From Blattamonas nauphoetae (lineage: Eukaryota; Preaxostyla; Oxymonadida): 64,000 nucleotides of DNA. The position numbers and the translations under genes are program-made. The notes beneath the pieces are model-generated. The model worked only from the letters and a program-made list of their open reading frames with translations. It did no database searches and was not told the origin of the DNA. Location of the stretch: assembly GCA_033064195.1 (NCBI GenBank), contig JARBJD010000102.1, forward strand, positions 124,001 to 188,000, in the 5' to 3' direction. Shown piece by piece: positions 19,169 to 32,044 of the stretch (within the stretch, counting starts at the first letter, position 1; every line of letters begins with the position of its first letter).

Positions 19169-22100
19169 TCAGCCAGCCTTTTTCGAGAGACCGGTTCGTC
19201 GTGGAACCTTCTGTCCATCAGAACCTTTCGCCGAAAGTGGATTCGCACGAATTTGATTTGTTTGTGGCGACATGATCTGAGTCGACGCCCTGCTTGATGG
19301 GGACGTGAGTGATGAAACACGGATGCTTCGAACACCCAACGCACGTTTGGCTTCTGCTGATTGTCGAGGCTGGGCCGAACTGATCGGTGACTCAACATAG
19401 TCTTGTTGGGTGTCTTGGGGACTTACATCACCGACAGGGGGAGTGGGATGTGGGGCAGTGGGAGTGGGGATGACATGGCAGTTCGACAGATCTGTTTTGT
19501 CGGATGGAGATTTGAGGTGCTTCTTTGTCTGGGATGCATCTACCTGCGATGTGCTGTTCGCAGCTCTCTGTGTCTTTCCTTTCGATTCTTTTGACCCGCT
19601 TCGCTTCTGCACCGGCTGTGGTGTCACAAACACAGGTTCATCATCGTCGCTCATGATCATCCGGTTGACACGGGCTGTCTTTGGGGCGGTGTGAGAAGGC
19701 TTTTCATCAGATGACGAGTCACTATCGTCAGCGGAGATAACCCTTTTGGCCTTCTCGGGAGGTGCACGTTGTGTCACGGATCGATTCTCTTCGGAGTGGT
19801 TCTGCTGAGTCTTTCCTTGTGTGGTTGACCGTTCAGAGGCAGACCTTGCAACCTCACCAATTTTGGGCCTGAGTTCAACCATCGTTCTGTCTCCCTCAAT
19901 ACGAAAGTCACGTGTTCGAAGAGGAGGATAAGCTCGCTCGATGTCTTCGAGAGTATGCTGGAGTTTGTCCCAGTCGGTCTGCTCGGTGCGATGATGGAGG
20001 AGGGAGCTGTGAGTTGGTGAATCACCCATTCCAGAATCTTCTTCTTTCACCACACGCTCTTCAATTTCTCTTTCCTCCTCACGCTTCATCCATCCACGAA
20101 GTTTCTCGTTGAGATCCTGCACTCCTCCTCGCACCTGCTCTCCAAAGAGAATAAGTTGCGAGAAAAGTGCGGTTTCGGTTTGTGTTGTTTTTTCATTTCT
20201 GATAGGAAGGTTGAAATATGGGTTCAGGATGGAGAAGACTCGATCACCACAGACGAAGAGGAAAGAGAGGAAGATTTCTAGAAGAGTGGTGGTTGCGTTT
20301 GAGGTTGGTTGGCTTGTGGATGATGTGTGGAGAGGAAGCGGATGGAGAACCGCGACACGGAAGAGGAGGTTTTGTTTGGATGTTGAGGATGAAAACCATT
20401 TGATAAGAGAGTGCACGAGCTTGAGGAAAGACAAAAGGAGTTGAAGACTGCGCTGGATGGGGATGAAATTGAGTGTGATGGTTTGGATGAGTGATGAGAT
20501 TGGACCACAGAGATGAGTGAAGTGCACGAGTGATGTTCTGAGAGATGAAATAGAGCATTGCAGAGATGGGAGAGACAGCACTTCTGGGGTGTCCTGACTG
20601 GTGATTGCCGCTGGTGTGGAGATGAACGAGACTTCTTTCATTCTGAGTCCGATTGAGTCAGTCAACTGTTGTACGAGTTCAGAGCAGAGGTGGATGGACA
20701 TCATTACAGTGGGCACAACGGCATCTGAGCATATCATATCCGAGTATGTCTCACCAGAGAGTGGGTCGTCAACAAACAGTGGATCTTGGATTGGCTGGCC
20801 TGGATTTTGAGTTGATTGAGTGCGTGCCATTGATAGGGAGCGTATGGCGGAAGAGTGCGGAGGATGGCCTTTTCGGATGATGTGGTAGGCAATGTGGAGG
20901 GAAACTGTGAGTGAATTAAATGGTGCGAGAGAGCCGGATCCAAAATGACAGAGCAGATTGGTGCGGAGGACTCGGGTGCCGATTTTCTGCCATTCCTCTT
21001 TGAGTATCTCCTCATCCGAAGCGTGAGCTTCTCCCAGTGCTCGTCTCTTCTCTTCGCTCAAATTGAGAATGGCTTTCGTTGACTCAGCATGGTTTGTGCT
21101 GAGAATCTCTTCGCCCAACAAGTGTGGGATGAGCACGCGTTCGGCAAGGTCGAGAAGAAACGACACACAACTCAAGTCTGGAAGAAGCACGAGCGAATGG
21201 ACCTGGCTGACAATGATGCGAATCAGTTCAGATGTTCCCTCAACAATCAGTTTATCGAGTTGTTTTGATTGAATCGCTCCTTGTCTGATGGAGTGAATGA
21301 CATTGAACTCAGTCAGAAGGACCTGTTTCTTTTGTAGGTCCGATGAGGCACCAGACGTGGGAGGAGGATCAGACGGGCGGAGGGTGAATGGAGCAGGTCG
21401 GAGCTGCGTACTGATCGGTTCGCTCTCAACGAGCATTGCAGAATCAACAACTGAATCGAAGAGTGATTCGGGGAGCATCGTCTCGTTCTGAGAAGGCTCA
21501 ATTGCGATTGGCCCATTGTCCTGTTTGGATCGTTGTTTGGAAAAATCATTTCGAAGGATGGCGATAAGTTGATCCCTCTCACTGTCTGATTTCGGTTTCT
21601 CCTTTTCTTCATCTCCTGGAGTAGTGAAGGTGGATACGGCGCGTTTTTGCGGGTTTTGTAAAGATGGATCGGATCCAGACACTTTTCCTCGTTTCTGCTT
21701 CACGATTGGTCCGACATCATCGTTCTCATCGTCATTGTCAGTATTAAATGCTCTCTCAGCTTCATTCTGGTCAGTTGACAGACAGAGATGAGGACTTGAC
21801 AGAATCTGTGAGAGCAATCTCTTGTTTGTGTTCATAATGCGTCGTTTGATGAGATCTCCATTGCTGATTTCGAGGTCTGTATTCTCGGAGTCAATTCCAT
21901 TTATTCCGTTTGTGATGACGTCACGTGAGAAAGAGAGAGACTCGGGAGAGGATGAAAGGAGAACACAAAATAATGCCTCCTTTTGCTCGAGTTCGATGGC
22001 TGCTGTGTCTTCGATGGTGATACTATCGAGACTCGTAGAGAGGTCGGCACTTCGTTTTTGATCGAGATGAACGACCCTTTTCTTCTGATCGACTGATGGG

Positions 22101-25100
22101 GCGAACAGATCGTACGCTGCAGTGATCGTCGAGTCGACCCATTCAAACACCGAAAGCAAAGCCGACGATCCACGATGAGAAATCGAGGCGAGATGAGAAG
22201 AAACCTGTAAAGACAATGATAGTGAGGCCGTGAGAGCCACAGTTTGAGCACGAATGGTATCAACATGTGGATGGCATCGTTTCTGGATGAGACGAATATG
22301 GTGTGCGGCTGAGAAGAAAATATGAGTCAACAATTGCTGGTTTTCGTAGAGAAGGATTCCTGTGTTTGTTGTCTCATCATTGTTTGTGACTGGCTGGGCG
22401 ATGTGAGCAATGTACAGTTCAGCAAAGGCAAAGCATGCTTCTAGAGGCAAAGTGGGAAGAGCAGCGAAATCGGGATTGAGGATATCTTCGGACTCGCTTG
22501 CTCGAGAACGGCCTCTGCTCCTCTTTGATTCGTCAGAGTTGGGAGGAGCCAGATTTTGTCTTCGTGAGGGGAGTTTCTTTGCTTCTCGGAGGAGGCCATG
22601 ATGGAGGGTGAAGATAGCTTCCAGGCAGCCTTCGATTGAATGACTTCCGAAATGATTGGATGCTGCCTCTGCGAACAATTTGCTTGTTTCAGCAGGAGTC
22701 ACCTTCGAAAAAGTACCCTCCTCATTTCTTTCATGAATACCAGACCGCATCGGAGTTTGTGTCTGAAGTAGTGACTGTTGGTGGAGAGTGAGGAGACAGT
22801 GAGCAATGAGTACGTCACAGCACTCCGCTGCTTCCATGAGAACTGTTTTCTCAATCTCTGTTCCTTGCCCGCTGTCGTCTTCTCCCGCTTCGGTGTTGTG
22901 CCGCCCAGCTGTTCGGATTGCGCCAGCCCGGATGTCATCGATCGTGGAGTGTCGGAAACGTGTTGAGAGTTGACAGAGGAAAGACCAGAGCTGAGTGAGA
23001 ACCTGTTGTGGAGGTTGCTCATGTTCAGTATTTGAGAAGAGGCCGATGAACGAGATGGCAGGATCGAGAGGGGTTTGGAGGAGGAGAAAGAGTGTGTCCG
23101 AACAGAAGAGATGAGCCATTGTGGAGTGAACAAGCGAGAGTATAGCCAGGAGGTGGATGTGAAGAGGGTGTTGTAGATACATCGATTGGTTTACAGCTCT
23201 CCCGGTGTCATAATTGACGCGTAGCTCGCTTTTACCGTTCGCGAACGCGATTGCCATTGATTTGATACGCTCGGTCTGTCTTCCTCTGAAATGAAGGTTT
23301 ATTGTTGGTTCGAAGGTAAGTGTGAGGAAGGATTGTGTGTGATCAGGAAGGGGAAGAAGGGTGAAGAAGAGCGAAAGAGGCGACAAGATGAATGGGGTTA
23401 TAGAGGAGACGAGAGTTGAGATGGACAGTGGAGAGTTTGGAGAAAAATGAGGAATCAGACTGATCAGGGAATGGAAGAGACGTAAACGTGTAAACGCATC
23501 CGATGCAAGGAGACGATGAAGACGGCTGAGGAACGAATGAAAGGTCTGCGACAGAGATTCATCACCAAAGAGCCGAGTTGGAAACGAGGGCGAATGGAGA
23601 AGTGAAGATTGGCGAGGATTGTTGAGGAGTGTTTTCAGAATCTGAACAGTCAGGGCAAGTGAAGTGTGGCGGATGGAACTGTCGCGGTGGAGAAGACCCT
23701 TTCTGATGACTAGATCAAGACGATTGTAGAGAGCAGAGAGAGTGGTCGGTGGAAGGAGAGATTGCGAGGAGATGCTGAGAGGGGACTGGGAGTAAGTCTG
23801 GCTTTGAGGAGATTGGATGGTGGGGGACAGGAGAACGTCCAAGATTGTGTTGAGAGTGATGCTGGCTGTGTGCGGGTGGAGTGTGGCGAGAGACTCAACG
23901 AGTGTGGTGATGAGGTTCTGAGTTGATGAGTGTCGAAGAAGAGTGACGAGTGAACGAGGAGTCAGATCGATCAAACTTGGCTTGACTGCGACCATCATCA
24001 GCCAGGTCAATGCCCAGACAAATCCTGTCCCACTTGCATTCACACTCACACTCAGCTCTGTCACAACACGCATGGCTATGGTCTCGTGTGCATGTGGGTG
24101 TGTTGTGAAGATCCAAGCCAACCCGACTGCACTGACAAGAGGAGGCGGGGGAGGATGGGAGGTGAGGGAGTCGATGAGAATTGTCTGCACAGAGGGGAGA
24201 CTGAGGTTGTTGCGATGGGTCAGAAAAAGATCGACCGTTCGGTTAATCGTTGCCAGTCCAGGCGGGTCGAATGTTGAGTTTGAAGAGGAAAGAGTGGAGG
24301 GAGTGGTGTGGCTGATGTGTTGACAGAAGAAATCAACAAGGTTGTCGTTGATACTGTCCCAGTGTGGTGTGCGGGGAAGAAGGCGAATGAGAGTGGGTGT
24401 AGAGAGTGATGTTGTGGTTGGAAGGAGAGATGGAGATGTGGGCGGAGTCTGATCCAGAAGTTTTGTGAGGAATGCAGTGACCTGAACAGAGAGAAGAGTA
24501 AATCAACAAAACAAACAGTACTTTGATAAAAAGTGTTGCGAGAAAGAGTCAGAACGAGGGCCAGCGAAAACGGTGTTTGGAGAGATTGCTCTTTTCGAAG
24601 GAGTGTAAGAACGGCTTGTGCCGGTGCCTATGTGAGGGAGAAGGAATTGAAAATGTGAAGGAACAAACTTGATGTGTCATAGTATTCATTTGGAATTGAA
24701 TCAACACAGATCCTTCGAGTTTTACAACACTTGAAAACGAAAGGGCTGATTCCATGGTATCTTCACTGAAAAATTAATAAGAATTCAGTGAATAGGATAT
24801 TTCATACGAAGGCTCTTTCGGTTCTTCATTACATCGCTTTTCTAAGAAATCAAAGTAGAGAATAGTCTGTTTGATGATGGTTACGTCGAGTCCTTCTTCA
24901 TGGAGGAGAAAGAGACGATAAAAGAATGACACAAGTTGCTTTGAATCAGAAAGTTCGCTCTTTTGGAGAATTCTATTGAATATAGACGATGAAGAATGAT
25001 GCATTGAGAGAGAAGATGATGTCAGACTGGAAGCACCAGAGAACGCAATTCTTGATTTCGTCGAAGGTAAGAAACATGTCTGGAAGAATGGATACGATGC

Positions 25101-25577
25101 TTATCAATAGTTGTATTGGAGCTGTCTTGAATTTACAGAAAGCTTTGAGAATGAGCGATGCAAATTCATTTCCAGAGAACGACACTCCTCGGGTTTCAAT
25201 TTGAGGAAATTCAGAGCAAAGTGAAACAATCTGTGGGAGTAGATTGACGATTTCAGTCTTGCTTGAGCTTGATGCATGCTGAAGCTCAGAGACGATTGTG
25301 AGTCCAAGACGGACGAGCGCATCCGTATGAAGAGTATGAAGATTCAACTGCAAATAATCACACAGCTCACGGATTGTAGTTTGTTGGCCTGGAAGTCGAG
25401 AAGGAGAAAAAATGAGAATAAGAGAAATTGATGGAAAAGAAAGAGACTTCCTATCTCTCCAGAAACAAAGAGTTTGACCATTCTGGTGAGGATAACCTCC
25501 TGTTCTCCATAGGATGTCGAATCATCAAAGGCATGATACAAATCATTCACTGTAAACGGTTTTTCATCGATTAGCAT
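19169..25577 (-). CDS. FANCI: Fanconi anemia group I protein (FANCI)
   Basis: FANCI pairs with FANCD2 in a DNA clamp that is monoubiquitinated during interstrand-crosslink repair. Six exons read in one frame: 25577-25448, 25388-25028, 24972-24808, 24765-24669, 24627-24517 and 24481-19169, giving 2,058 residues against about 1,330 in human. By eye the N-terminal solenoid follows human FANCI: AFCKFKTAPIQLLISIVSIL, KLEGSVLIQFQMNTMTH, QTPFSLALVLTLSRNTF. Near the C-terminus TRDFRIEGD matches human SRDFKIKGN. After that comes a disordered, Ser/Thr/Lys-rich tail of about 200 residues. The extra length is mostly low-complexity insertions in the second half. At the position of human Lys523 (DARKSAV) this protein has SIRHTSL, with His near residue 560. 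The start ATG at 25577 fits the human N-terminus but is somewhat short. The SRR1-like gene ends 65 bp upstream. Confidence 0.85.
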
Positions 25578-25642
25578 TTACATAATGGGCTGGACATTCA
25601 CAGAAAATCGATGAAGACGGATGTAGCACAGGGTGATTCTTT

Positions 25643-26901
25643 TCAATGTTTCGTCCGCCTACGATTTCCTCTCTTTCCAGCAGTTTCCCAACCGTCTTCA
25701 GTCACTGTCGTATCGATTCGAGCTTCGTCAGAATCACCACCAGAATCACACACCAAACAACTGATACCGGATTCAAATTCAAGTCCGTTTTCTTTGCATT
25801 CCTCGTGAAAGAGTTGTGATGAGTGATTGTGTGTAATAGGTTCCCGAAACAGGTGGACGAAGAGAGATGAGAAGGCCATGCCTGGTTTCAATCCAATGCT
25901 TCGCATTGCGGATGCATCTTGCTGTAAATCCGAAGTATTGATGGAATGGACGAGTGTAGATGGATTTATTAGATCAAACAAAGGGAATGTGTCAATTTTG
26001 TGAGTCGATGAGAAGAGGTCATCAAACTTGGAGAGGGCGAGTTTGGGAGACGTATCTAACAATCCAAGTGGAGCCGACACAATGGAATTAAACTGTGCAC
26101 TTGTGAGAAAACAGTTATTTTGGAGAGACCTGAAGAAATCAGAGAAAACAAATGGTACCATCGATCACCAAGGACAGAGAGGTTATTTCCAATCATCACA
26201 ATCTTTCCGAGTTGATTGGTTCGAAGGTGTGATCTGACAACTCGACAATGTAAGAATTGACTACAATGGGGCATGAACAGAAGTGTCAGAGCACTCTTTT
26301 CATTATACTCCGTGTCTATCTCGTGACTAGGAAGATGATCATCAAATAGTGTATGGAGAATGTTTGGAGATGTGTTTGAAAGTGATGACGGGAAAGGGCG
26401 GCAACGACTGAGGAGTTCATTGTTAGTGACGCCAGACAATTGAAGTCTTCCACCCTATCATGATAAAGTGGCCATGAATGAATGAAAACAACAACAGAAA
26501 GTTAATACCTCAGTGTCATTCAACACATGAACAGAAAATGAGTGAAGGATCGAAAAATCATCCTGATCACACACTGGGTCGTAGAAAAAGAGCGGAACCT
26601 GAATATGTTGAACATAACATCAATCAATACATTTCCAGCACAATGAGCGAGAAGGATCGCGAATGCAAGTTGCCATTGTGCATCAATGTTTTCACTAGGC
26701 TTCCCAATTCCATAGCTCACAACTCTGACTATTCGTCCATGGTCAGTCACAAAGTTTGACCGTTTTGTAAATTTTTCGAGAATTAAAGATAGAAAGTCTA
26801 ATTATGCCATGAAAAACATCGAAGAAAAGAAAACCTGCGAGCTTTCTCTCAATAAATGGATTCTGAAGGGAATGAATCTTGTCTGTGATAAGGACAGTCA
26901 T
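25643..26901 (-). CDS. SRR1-like domain protein
   Basis: Five exons join in frame to 368 residues: 26901-26835, 26797-26631, 26598-26509, 26454-26159 and 26129-25643. The SRR1 domain signature is complete. RVVSYGIGKPSENIDAQWQL matches the YGLG....QLA opening. VPLFFYDPVCDQDDFSIL is the YDP..S..E/D..IL segment. ALTLLFMPHCSQFL is the YMPHC signature, followed by LGKIVMIGNNLSVL (IIGNSF). SRR1 relatives link haem metabolism or circadian outputs in plants, animals and yeast; the biochemical activity is not known. The C-terminus ends in GWETAGKRGNRRRTKH, a basic tail. The gene lies head to tail with FANCI, 65 bp apart. Introns are 28 to 54 nt. Confidence 0.8.
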
Positions 26902-27121
26902 GATTATTCGTGAGAAAGAGAGATAAAGTGGTTATAGACTCTTTATGGAGGAAAAATGATTGTCTTGGGTGGATCTTGACTCTGACACGATGACATGGTA
27001 TTTTGAGATAATTGTCATGAAAAAAATAAACAAAAGATTCAAACAGTGAAATTAAGACAAGAAAATCACATCGAACCGTTTGAATAGTCGAAAACACACA
27101 AAAAGTCGTGAAGAGAAGTAT

Positions 27122-29783
27122 TCAAAACAAGATACAACCACAAGCTGTCGATTCAGAGGGAGGTGGCGAGCGATAATTGGGTTCCACATCCTCAACAGTG
27201 TCCAGCATTATTCTAGATTTGTGGTGTTCGTGCTGAGAGGAACTGTGAGAGCTGTTTTTCGTGTCTGTCTCGAGAAACGAGTCGTGCGGCTCGACATCAA
27301 ACGAATCAGTACGGTATGTATAAAGCAAGGGCCGAGGGGACACGTTTGTGCTCTGAGAGCGATAGCTTGTGAGAGAGGTTGGAGGGGGGAGAGACGGGCC
27401 CCACAGCGAGGAAAGGGCTCTGCTGGCGTGGTGGTCAAGAGTGGTCGTTGGCTGGGATGGTGTATGTTTGTGTCTCACTCGTTCCAGCGAACCAGGCATG
27501 ACCGGCTGAGAGGCTGTTCGTTGGTGGATCGGGAGCGAGTGCAGGTCGTTAACAACGGGCTTTATTGGGCTCGTTCCCGATCGATGCGCTAGTTGTCCTG
27601 CGGTGGTCTGGCCAGGCACGACGCTTGATGTGAAAGTGCTTGATGCATTCGTTGCTGCATCAGTGTGTGTAGGCTGAGGATTCTGCTGCACAGAGCCGGA
27701 TGGTTGGCGGGTAAGCATTTTCCCTGGTTGGATGGTGAAAGAGCGAGATGGATGGAGTGGAGGCTTCGAGATCGGCGATTGTCGTCCGCTCCGAAGTGAT
27801 GACGACACGCTCGACCTCCTCACCAGAACCTGTCTGGGGGAAACAGGCGCCATGTCGGTCAGATTTACCGACGGCGTTCCTGAAATGGGGCTGAGTCCTC
27901 GCTGGCGAGAGGTCACAGCCACGTTGATTGTGGAGTAGTACCCTTGCAGCTGAGTTGATGGGTGGACAGTTGCACAGTTCGAAACTGTCCCTTCCGCGTG
28001 GTCGAAGTTGGAGCCCATGTTTCCGTCCGCTGTAAGGAGGCTGAGATCAGCGTATGTGAAAGTGTTCTGGGATCCAATTGACGAGCGTCGGGACGTCGCT
28101 GTGCCAATCGTGAGGGAAGTAAATACAAAACAACTCGGGGCGTTGGTGATCATCGGTTGATCAACAGAAATCTCAAGAAAAGTGGATGACGGAGCACAAT
28201 TCGAGGTTGTCTGGTGGATATGCTCCGGCTTCCCAGTTGGATCTAAATATTGAACGGAAAATGGGGAGGAGTTTGCCTGGTTCGTTGGAGGGACGTTGAC
28301 CATGGGCGATGGGCGATTGTGATTTGGGAAGACATCTTCTTCAGTGTTGCTGGAATGTAAATCAAGCTCGGGTGTCTTCAGATTAAAGTTAAGATCGCCT
28401 GTGAATGGCTCTGGCTGGACTGATGAGTGAGGGGAGAAGGCAGATGGTCCGGCTGAAAGAGCTGCGTGGACATTTGTGTCTGGAGATCTTCGATCAATAG
28501 AACTCGTGTTTCTGGTACTTGGCATTAACCCTTGTTCCAATGTGAGGTAGCGAGATATTTGTGGTGATTGGGAATTTGGGTTATCGCTGTCGCTTTTGAG
28601 ATCGTTTTGACTGAGGCTAGCTATCTGCATTTCGCGGATATTGCGCTGTATCATCTTTGTAGCGTTGTTGTCGATCAGATTCCACGATGCTGGATTGAAT
28701 ACATCCGACGGATTCCAATCGAATGAGGCCGAGTACGACGAGTGGAAGACCTCGAGAACATGGAGGAGAGACTGCTTGAAAATGTTGTAATTTGGTTGAT
28801 CATAGCAGGAAAGTGTTGAAAGAACCTGAAAAATGCGAGTGTATTGCAAAGGAAGTTCTGAAAGGGCGGAACAAGAAAAATCTTGTTTCTTCTGAAGGAT
28901 CACAGTTTTATCTTGTTCAAGACCCCACGGAAGGTTATTTGTGCTCAGATCAACAAGCATGTAAAACCAACTCCAAAGGTCATCGATTCTTCCTTGTTCC
29001 TGTGGATGAAAAATCAGCCGTTGGAAAAAATTGATACCTTCCCAAGATGTGTTGAAACAGAAGCATAACGAGCAGTTCCGCGAAACCCATGACTTCCCGT
29101 TTGACTTTGTTCATCTATCGGATAAAATCGCCGTGAAAGGCCAAAATCAATCAGATAGAGCGTCCGCTTCCGGTGATTTCTGCCGATGACAAAATTACTC
29201 TAAAAATCATAATAATGGATCAATAAAAATTGTGAGTTTGAAATATCCGCGATAAAAAAGACATTAAGTATGTGTAGAGAAATGTGTGCAAACTGGTTTC
29301 ACGTCACAGTGTAAATAACCTTTACTGTGGAGAAGCTCTATGGCCTCTAAACTCTGTAGGCCAAGTAGAGCAACTGTAACCGGTGTAAACACACAACGAG
29401 GCTGTTTTCTGACGAGTGAACTGGGGGTGTGAATGAAAAATGAGAAAAAGAGAGAAAAACCCGAGGTTTCGGCCAAGCAACTCCATAGTAACAAAATATT
29501 CCTCCTTCATGGTACCATAGTGATAAATCTTGGGGAAATGAGGCATTCCTGTGAAGAGTGAAAATGAAATGTGAAAACCTTGACATGCACAGAGAACCTC
29601 CATTTCCTTTTTCAAAGCCCCCGATTTATGATGCCTTGGCTCACGTTTCAGAGCAAGTTGGAGGTCTTTGAACCGGCAACGGTGAATGCGACCAAACCCT
29701 CCTTTTCCAACCAATTCATAGACGTTGAGGACGTAATTAGGGTCATTACCGAGAGGGATTGATTCTGTCACCCCTGGCTCCAT
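27122..29783 (-). CDS. CK1/TTBK-type protein kinase with C-terminal CaaX box
   Basis: Five exons (29783-29579, 29548-29461, 29420-29294, 29199-29038, 28999-27122) give 819 residues. The kinase domain occupies about residues 15-300: glycine loop VGKGGFGRIHRC, Lys in LALKRE, YHYGTMKEEYFVTMELLGRN, catalytic loop YLHCDVKPSNFVIG (HCDVKP rather than HRD, as in tau-tubulin kinases), and LIDFGLSRRF with the DFG motif. A short substrate-binding lobe follows (DLWSWFYMLVDLSTNNLPWG). The remaining 500 residues are Ser/Pro/Thr-rich and likely disordered. The protein ends STACGCILF, a canonical CaaX motif (CILF) for prenylation, suggesting membrane attachment. The first intron is only 30 nt. The kinase call is firm; the prenylation is inferred from the four last residues. 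Confidence 0.88.
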
Positions 29784-30715
29784 ACAGGAGGTTGGTATTA
29801 ATAGTAATGAAGATCTCCACTGGACAAGAAAGATGAAAATTGCGCCGATCTCCTCATCCCGAAGCCCAACCAACAAAACCACAATATATCACTCTGAAAT
29901 CCTAAACGGATGCCATGGAGAGCTTTTTTATCGTTGCTTTGAATATTCAGGAAGAGACGAGTCCACAACGAGACATCCTGAGAATTGTAAGATTCGGTCC
30001 TTATACGAGGCACCAAAACTTTATCTCACTGAATCATATCAACTACATCATCAAATCATTCACATCACGCACTCTCAACAAAGTGGGGGAAAACCATCAG
30101 ACAGTAACAAAGAAACGTTCAAATCGAGAATCACGCTCATTCATTCACTTCTGGCGATTGAAGGAGCTTTCTCGGCTTTGTTGCACTGTACCTGCTCCAT
30201 CTATATTCATTGAGGCACTTCGATTCGATCTGCTCCAATCTTTCGAAGAGTGCAAATTAGGACAACTCTGACATTTCCAGCATTCGACGATCTTGATCAA
30301 TCAACAGCTTCAACATCTCATCCTTCGTGAAGTGTGCGATTGTCAACTCACTCTCCATCTCTTCCACGTTCGACATCCCTTTCTCGCTCTGACCATCTTT
30401 TGTCCGTTCTTGTTCATTCGCTATCTTCTGATCTTCGAACCACTGGTCGTTCTTGAACGGTTGTCCGCTTTCCTAATCCGAGTATCTCGAAGATTCCGAA
30501 CATGGATGCGCCATTATTGCTTCTCTTCTTCAAGTAGTACGGAAACACACATCATTCCAATCTGATTTGGACATCGCTGCTTGAAGAATCGCTTGGCGAC
30601 ATCGTGTCTTTACGAATCATAAAGACGAATTGACCAAAAGTGGATGGACAGAGAGGAGATGAGAGAGGGGATTGAATTTGCAGAGAAAAGAAGCGGCGAA
30701 ATGGAGGTTGCTGAA
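29784..30715. other. Intergenic, no supported gene
   Basis: Upstream of the CK1-type kinase. Two overlapping open frames on the + strand (29833-30213 and 29915-30271) have no motif and no convincing splice pattern. The T-rich stretch after 30300 shows nothing recognisable. It probably includes the kinase promoter. Confidence 0.3.
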
Positions 30716-30787
30716 TGCGGCGTAGCTCATTAGGTAGAGCGCTTGGCTCATGACCAAGTGGAGGCAGGTTCGAATCCTGTCGTCGCA
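30716..30787 (+). tRNA. tRNA-Met (anticodon CAT), elongator-like
   Basis: The cloverleaf is complete: acceptor TGCGGCG/CGTCGCA with one G-T pair, D-stem GCTC/GAGC, anticodon stem CTTGG/CCAAG with loop CTCATGA, variable loop TGGAG, T-stem GCAGG/CCTGT and loop TTCGAAT. The first pair is T-A, not A-T, and the T-loop is TTCGAAT, so it looks like an elongator, not a eukaryotic initiator. CAT could in principle also mark a modified Ile tRNA. No intron. Confidence 0.9.
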
Positions 30788-30959
30788 ATTTTTTCTTGAG
30801 CCTCATTTTGCTTATTCATGATCCCTGTGTAGATATTTCAAACTCCGATCTCTCTCATTATCATTTTTCTTTGGATGACTCTCTCCGTACCATTATCCAA
30901 AATCACATCAAACTATCAAACACATTATGTTATGGGTTCTCATATTTTTGAAACACACA

Positions 30960-31917
30960 TCTTTGTCATCAGTCGAATCCATGGGAAACGAAGCATCTAC
31001 TACGATATCTCCTATTTCCGCCGAGGACGCCCAATCTTTGCAATCGCAGTACAACTCGGCCGCTTCCTGAAGATGTAGTCAAAGAGATAAATGACTATAT
31101 TTCTCGGGAGGATGTTTGTACAGGTCCGTTCGGGACAAAAGTGAAACTGTCGCTGCTGGAAAGGTCGAAAGTTGGAGGGTCGCTCGGAACGTTCAAAGTT
31201 ATTTCAGGGACGGATGTGTTCCTTGTTGCTATTGTCGGAAAATCGGCGGATCTTCTTGAAGTCGGTTATGTGTTTGAAAAGGTAATTCTTCATCTGACGA
31301 CACTCGGGCTGGGCACATGCTTCATGACCGGGACGTTCAGTGGAAGCGATTTCACAAAGGGGGCTGGGTGCTCACCCGCCGAGAAAGTATATGCGATTTC
31401 AGCAGTCGGATAAGCAAAGGTATTGTCGTCGTCTTCTGTTACTTTGTAGATCGCTGAGAACCAAGTGATTTTTGAAAAACGACTGGCCAGCAATTTTCGA
31501 CGTGTCGCATTCTCCGAATTTTGCACAGTTGACCCGACGATCACAGAACGACCACTCACCCTCATCAAAGCACTGGAAGCTACTCGATATTCTCCATCAG
31601 CATTGAACAAACAACCAACACGCATCTATGTGACAAAGGGAAGATCCGCGAAGGGATCAGACAAGGCGGAGTACTGTGTGTCGTTCTTGGAAAAATCGAC
31701 AAGCGCTGAATGTGGTGTGGAAGTGGGAATATCTCTCCTGCATTTCGTGGAAGTGATCGAAGACTTGACGGGAGCAAAAGGAGAGCTGAGCAAGACACAG
31801 CCATCCATTGCTATCCCGTCCGGATTCACGTTTCGTGTGTGTTGGAAGGGGTCGCTGTCTTCTCAGGTTCAACAGTCAACAGACAAGCCTCCTACTCCTA
31901 CTTCTGGCTCAAAGTAG
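30960..31917 (+). pseudogene. TM1586-type nitroreductase, probably broken
   Basis: The order of motifs follows the TM-nitroreductase family. First comes TTRPLPEDVVKEINDYIS, then FLVAIVGKSADLLEVGYVFE and LHLTTLGLGTCFMTGTFSGS, the hallmark LGLGTCW.GGTF step. After a possible 30-nt intron ending at about 31450 come VIFEKRLASNFRRVAFSEF, TLIKALEATRYSPSALNKQP (the APSA.N.QPWR signature) and VEVGISLLHFVEVI. Such FMN enzymes reduce nitro groups with NAD(P)H and are common in anaerobes. As read, TAA at 31411 replaces the expected Tyr after the G of the VG step, and the N-terminal exon cannot be joined cleanly. It is either a recent pseudogene or a sequence error. Stop at about 31917. Confidence 0.6.
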
Positions 31918-32044
31918 GTTCTCACTACATTTTCTTCATGGACGTTGTTGATCTTCGTCCTTGCCTCTCATATGACATTCTTTTCGTATTTCTCATCATC
32001 TGGTTCCATTCATACAACCATAACATGAAACCACATCAAAATCT

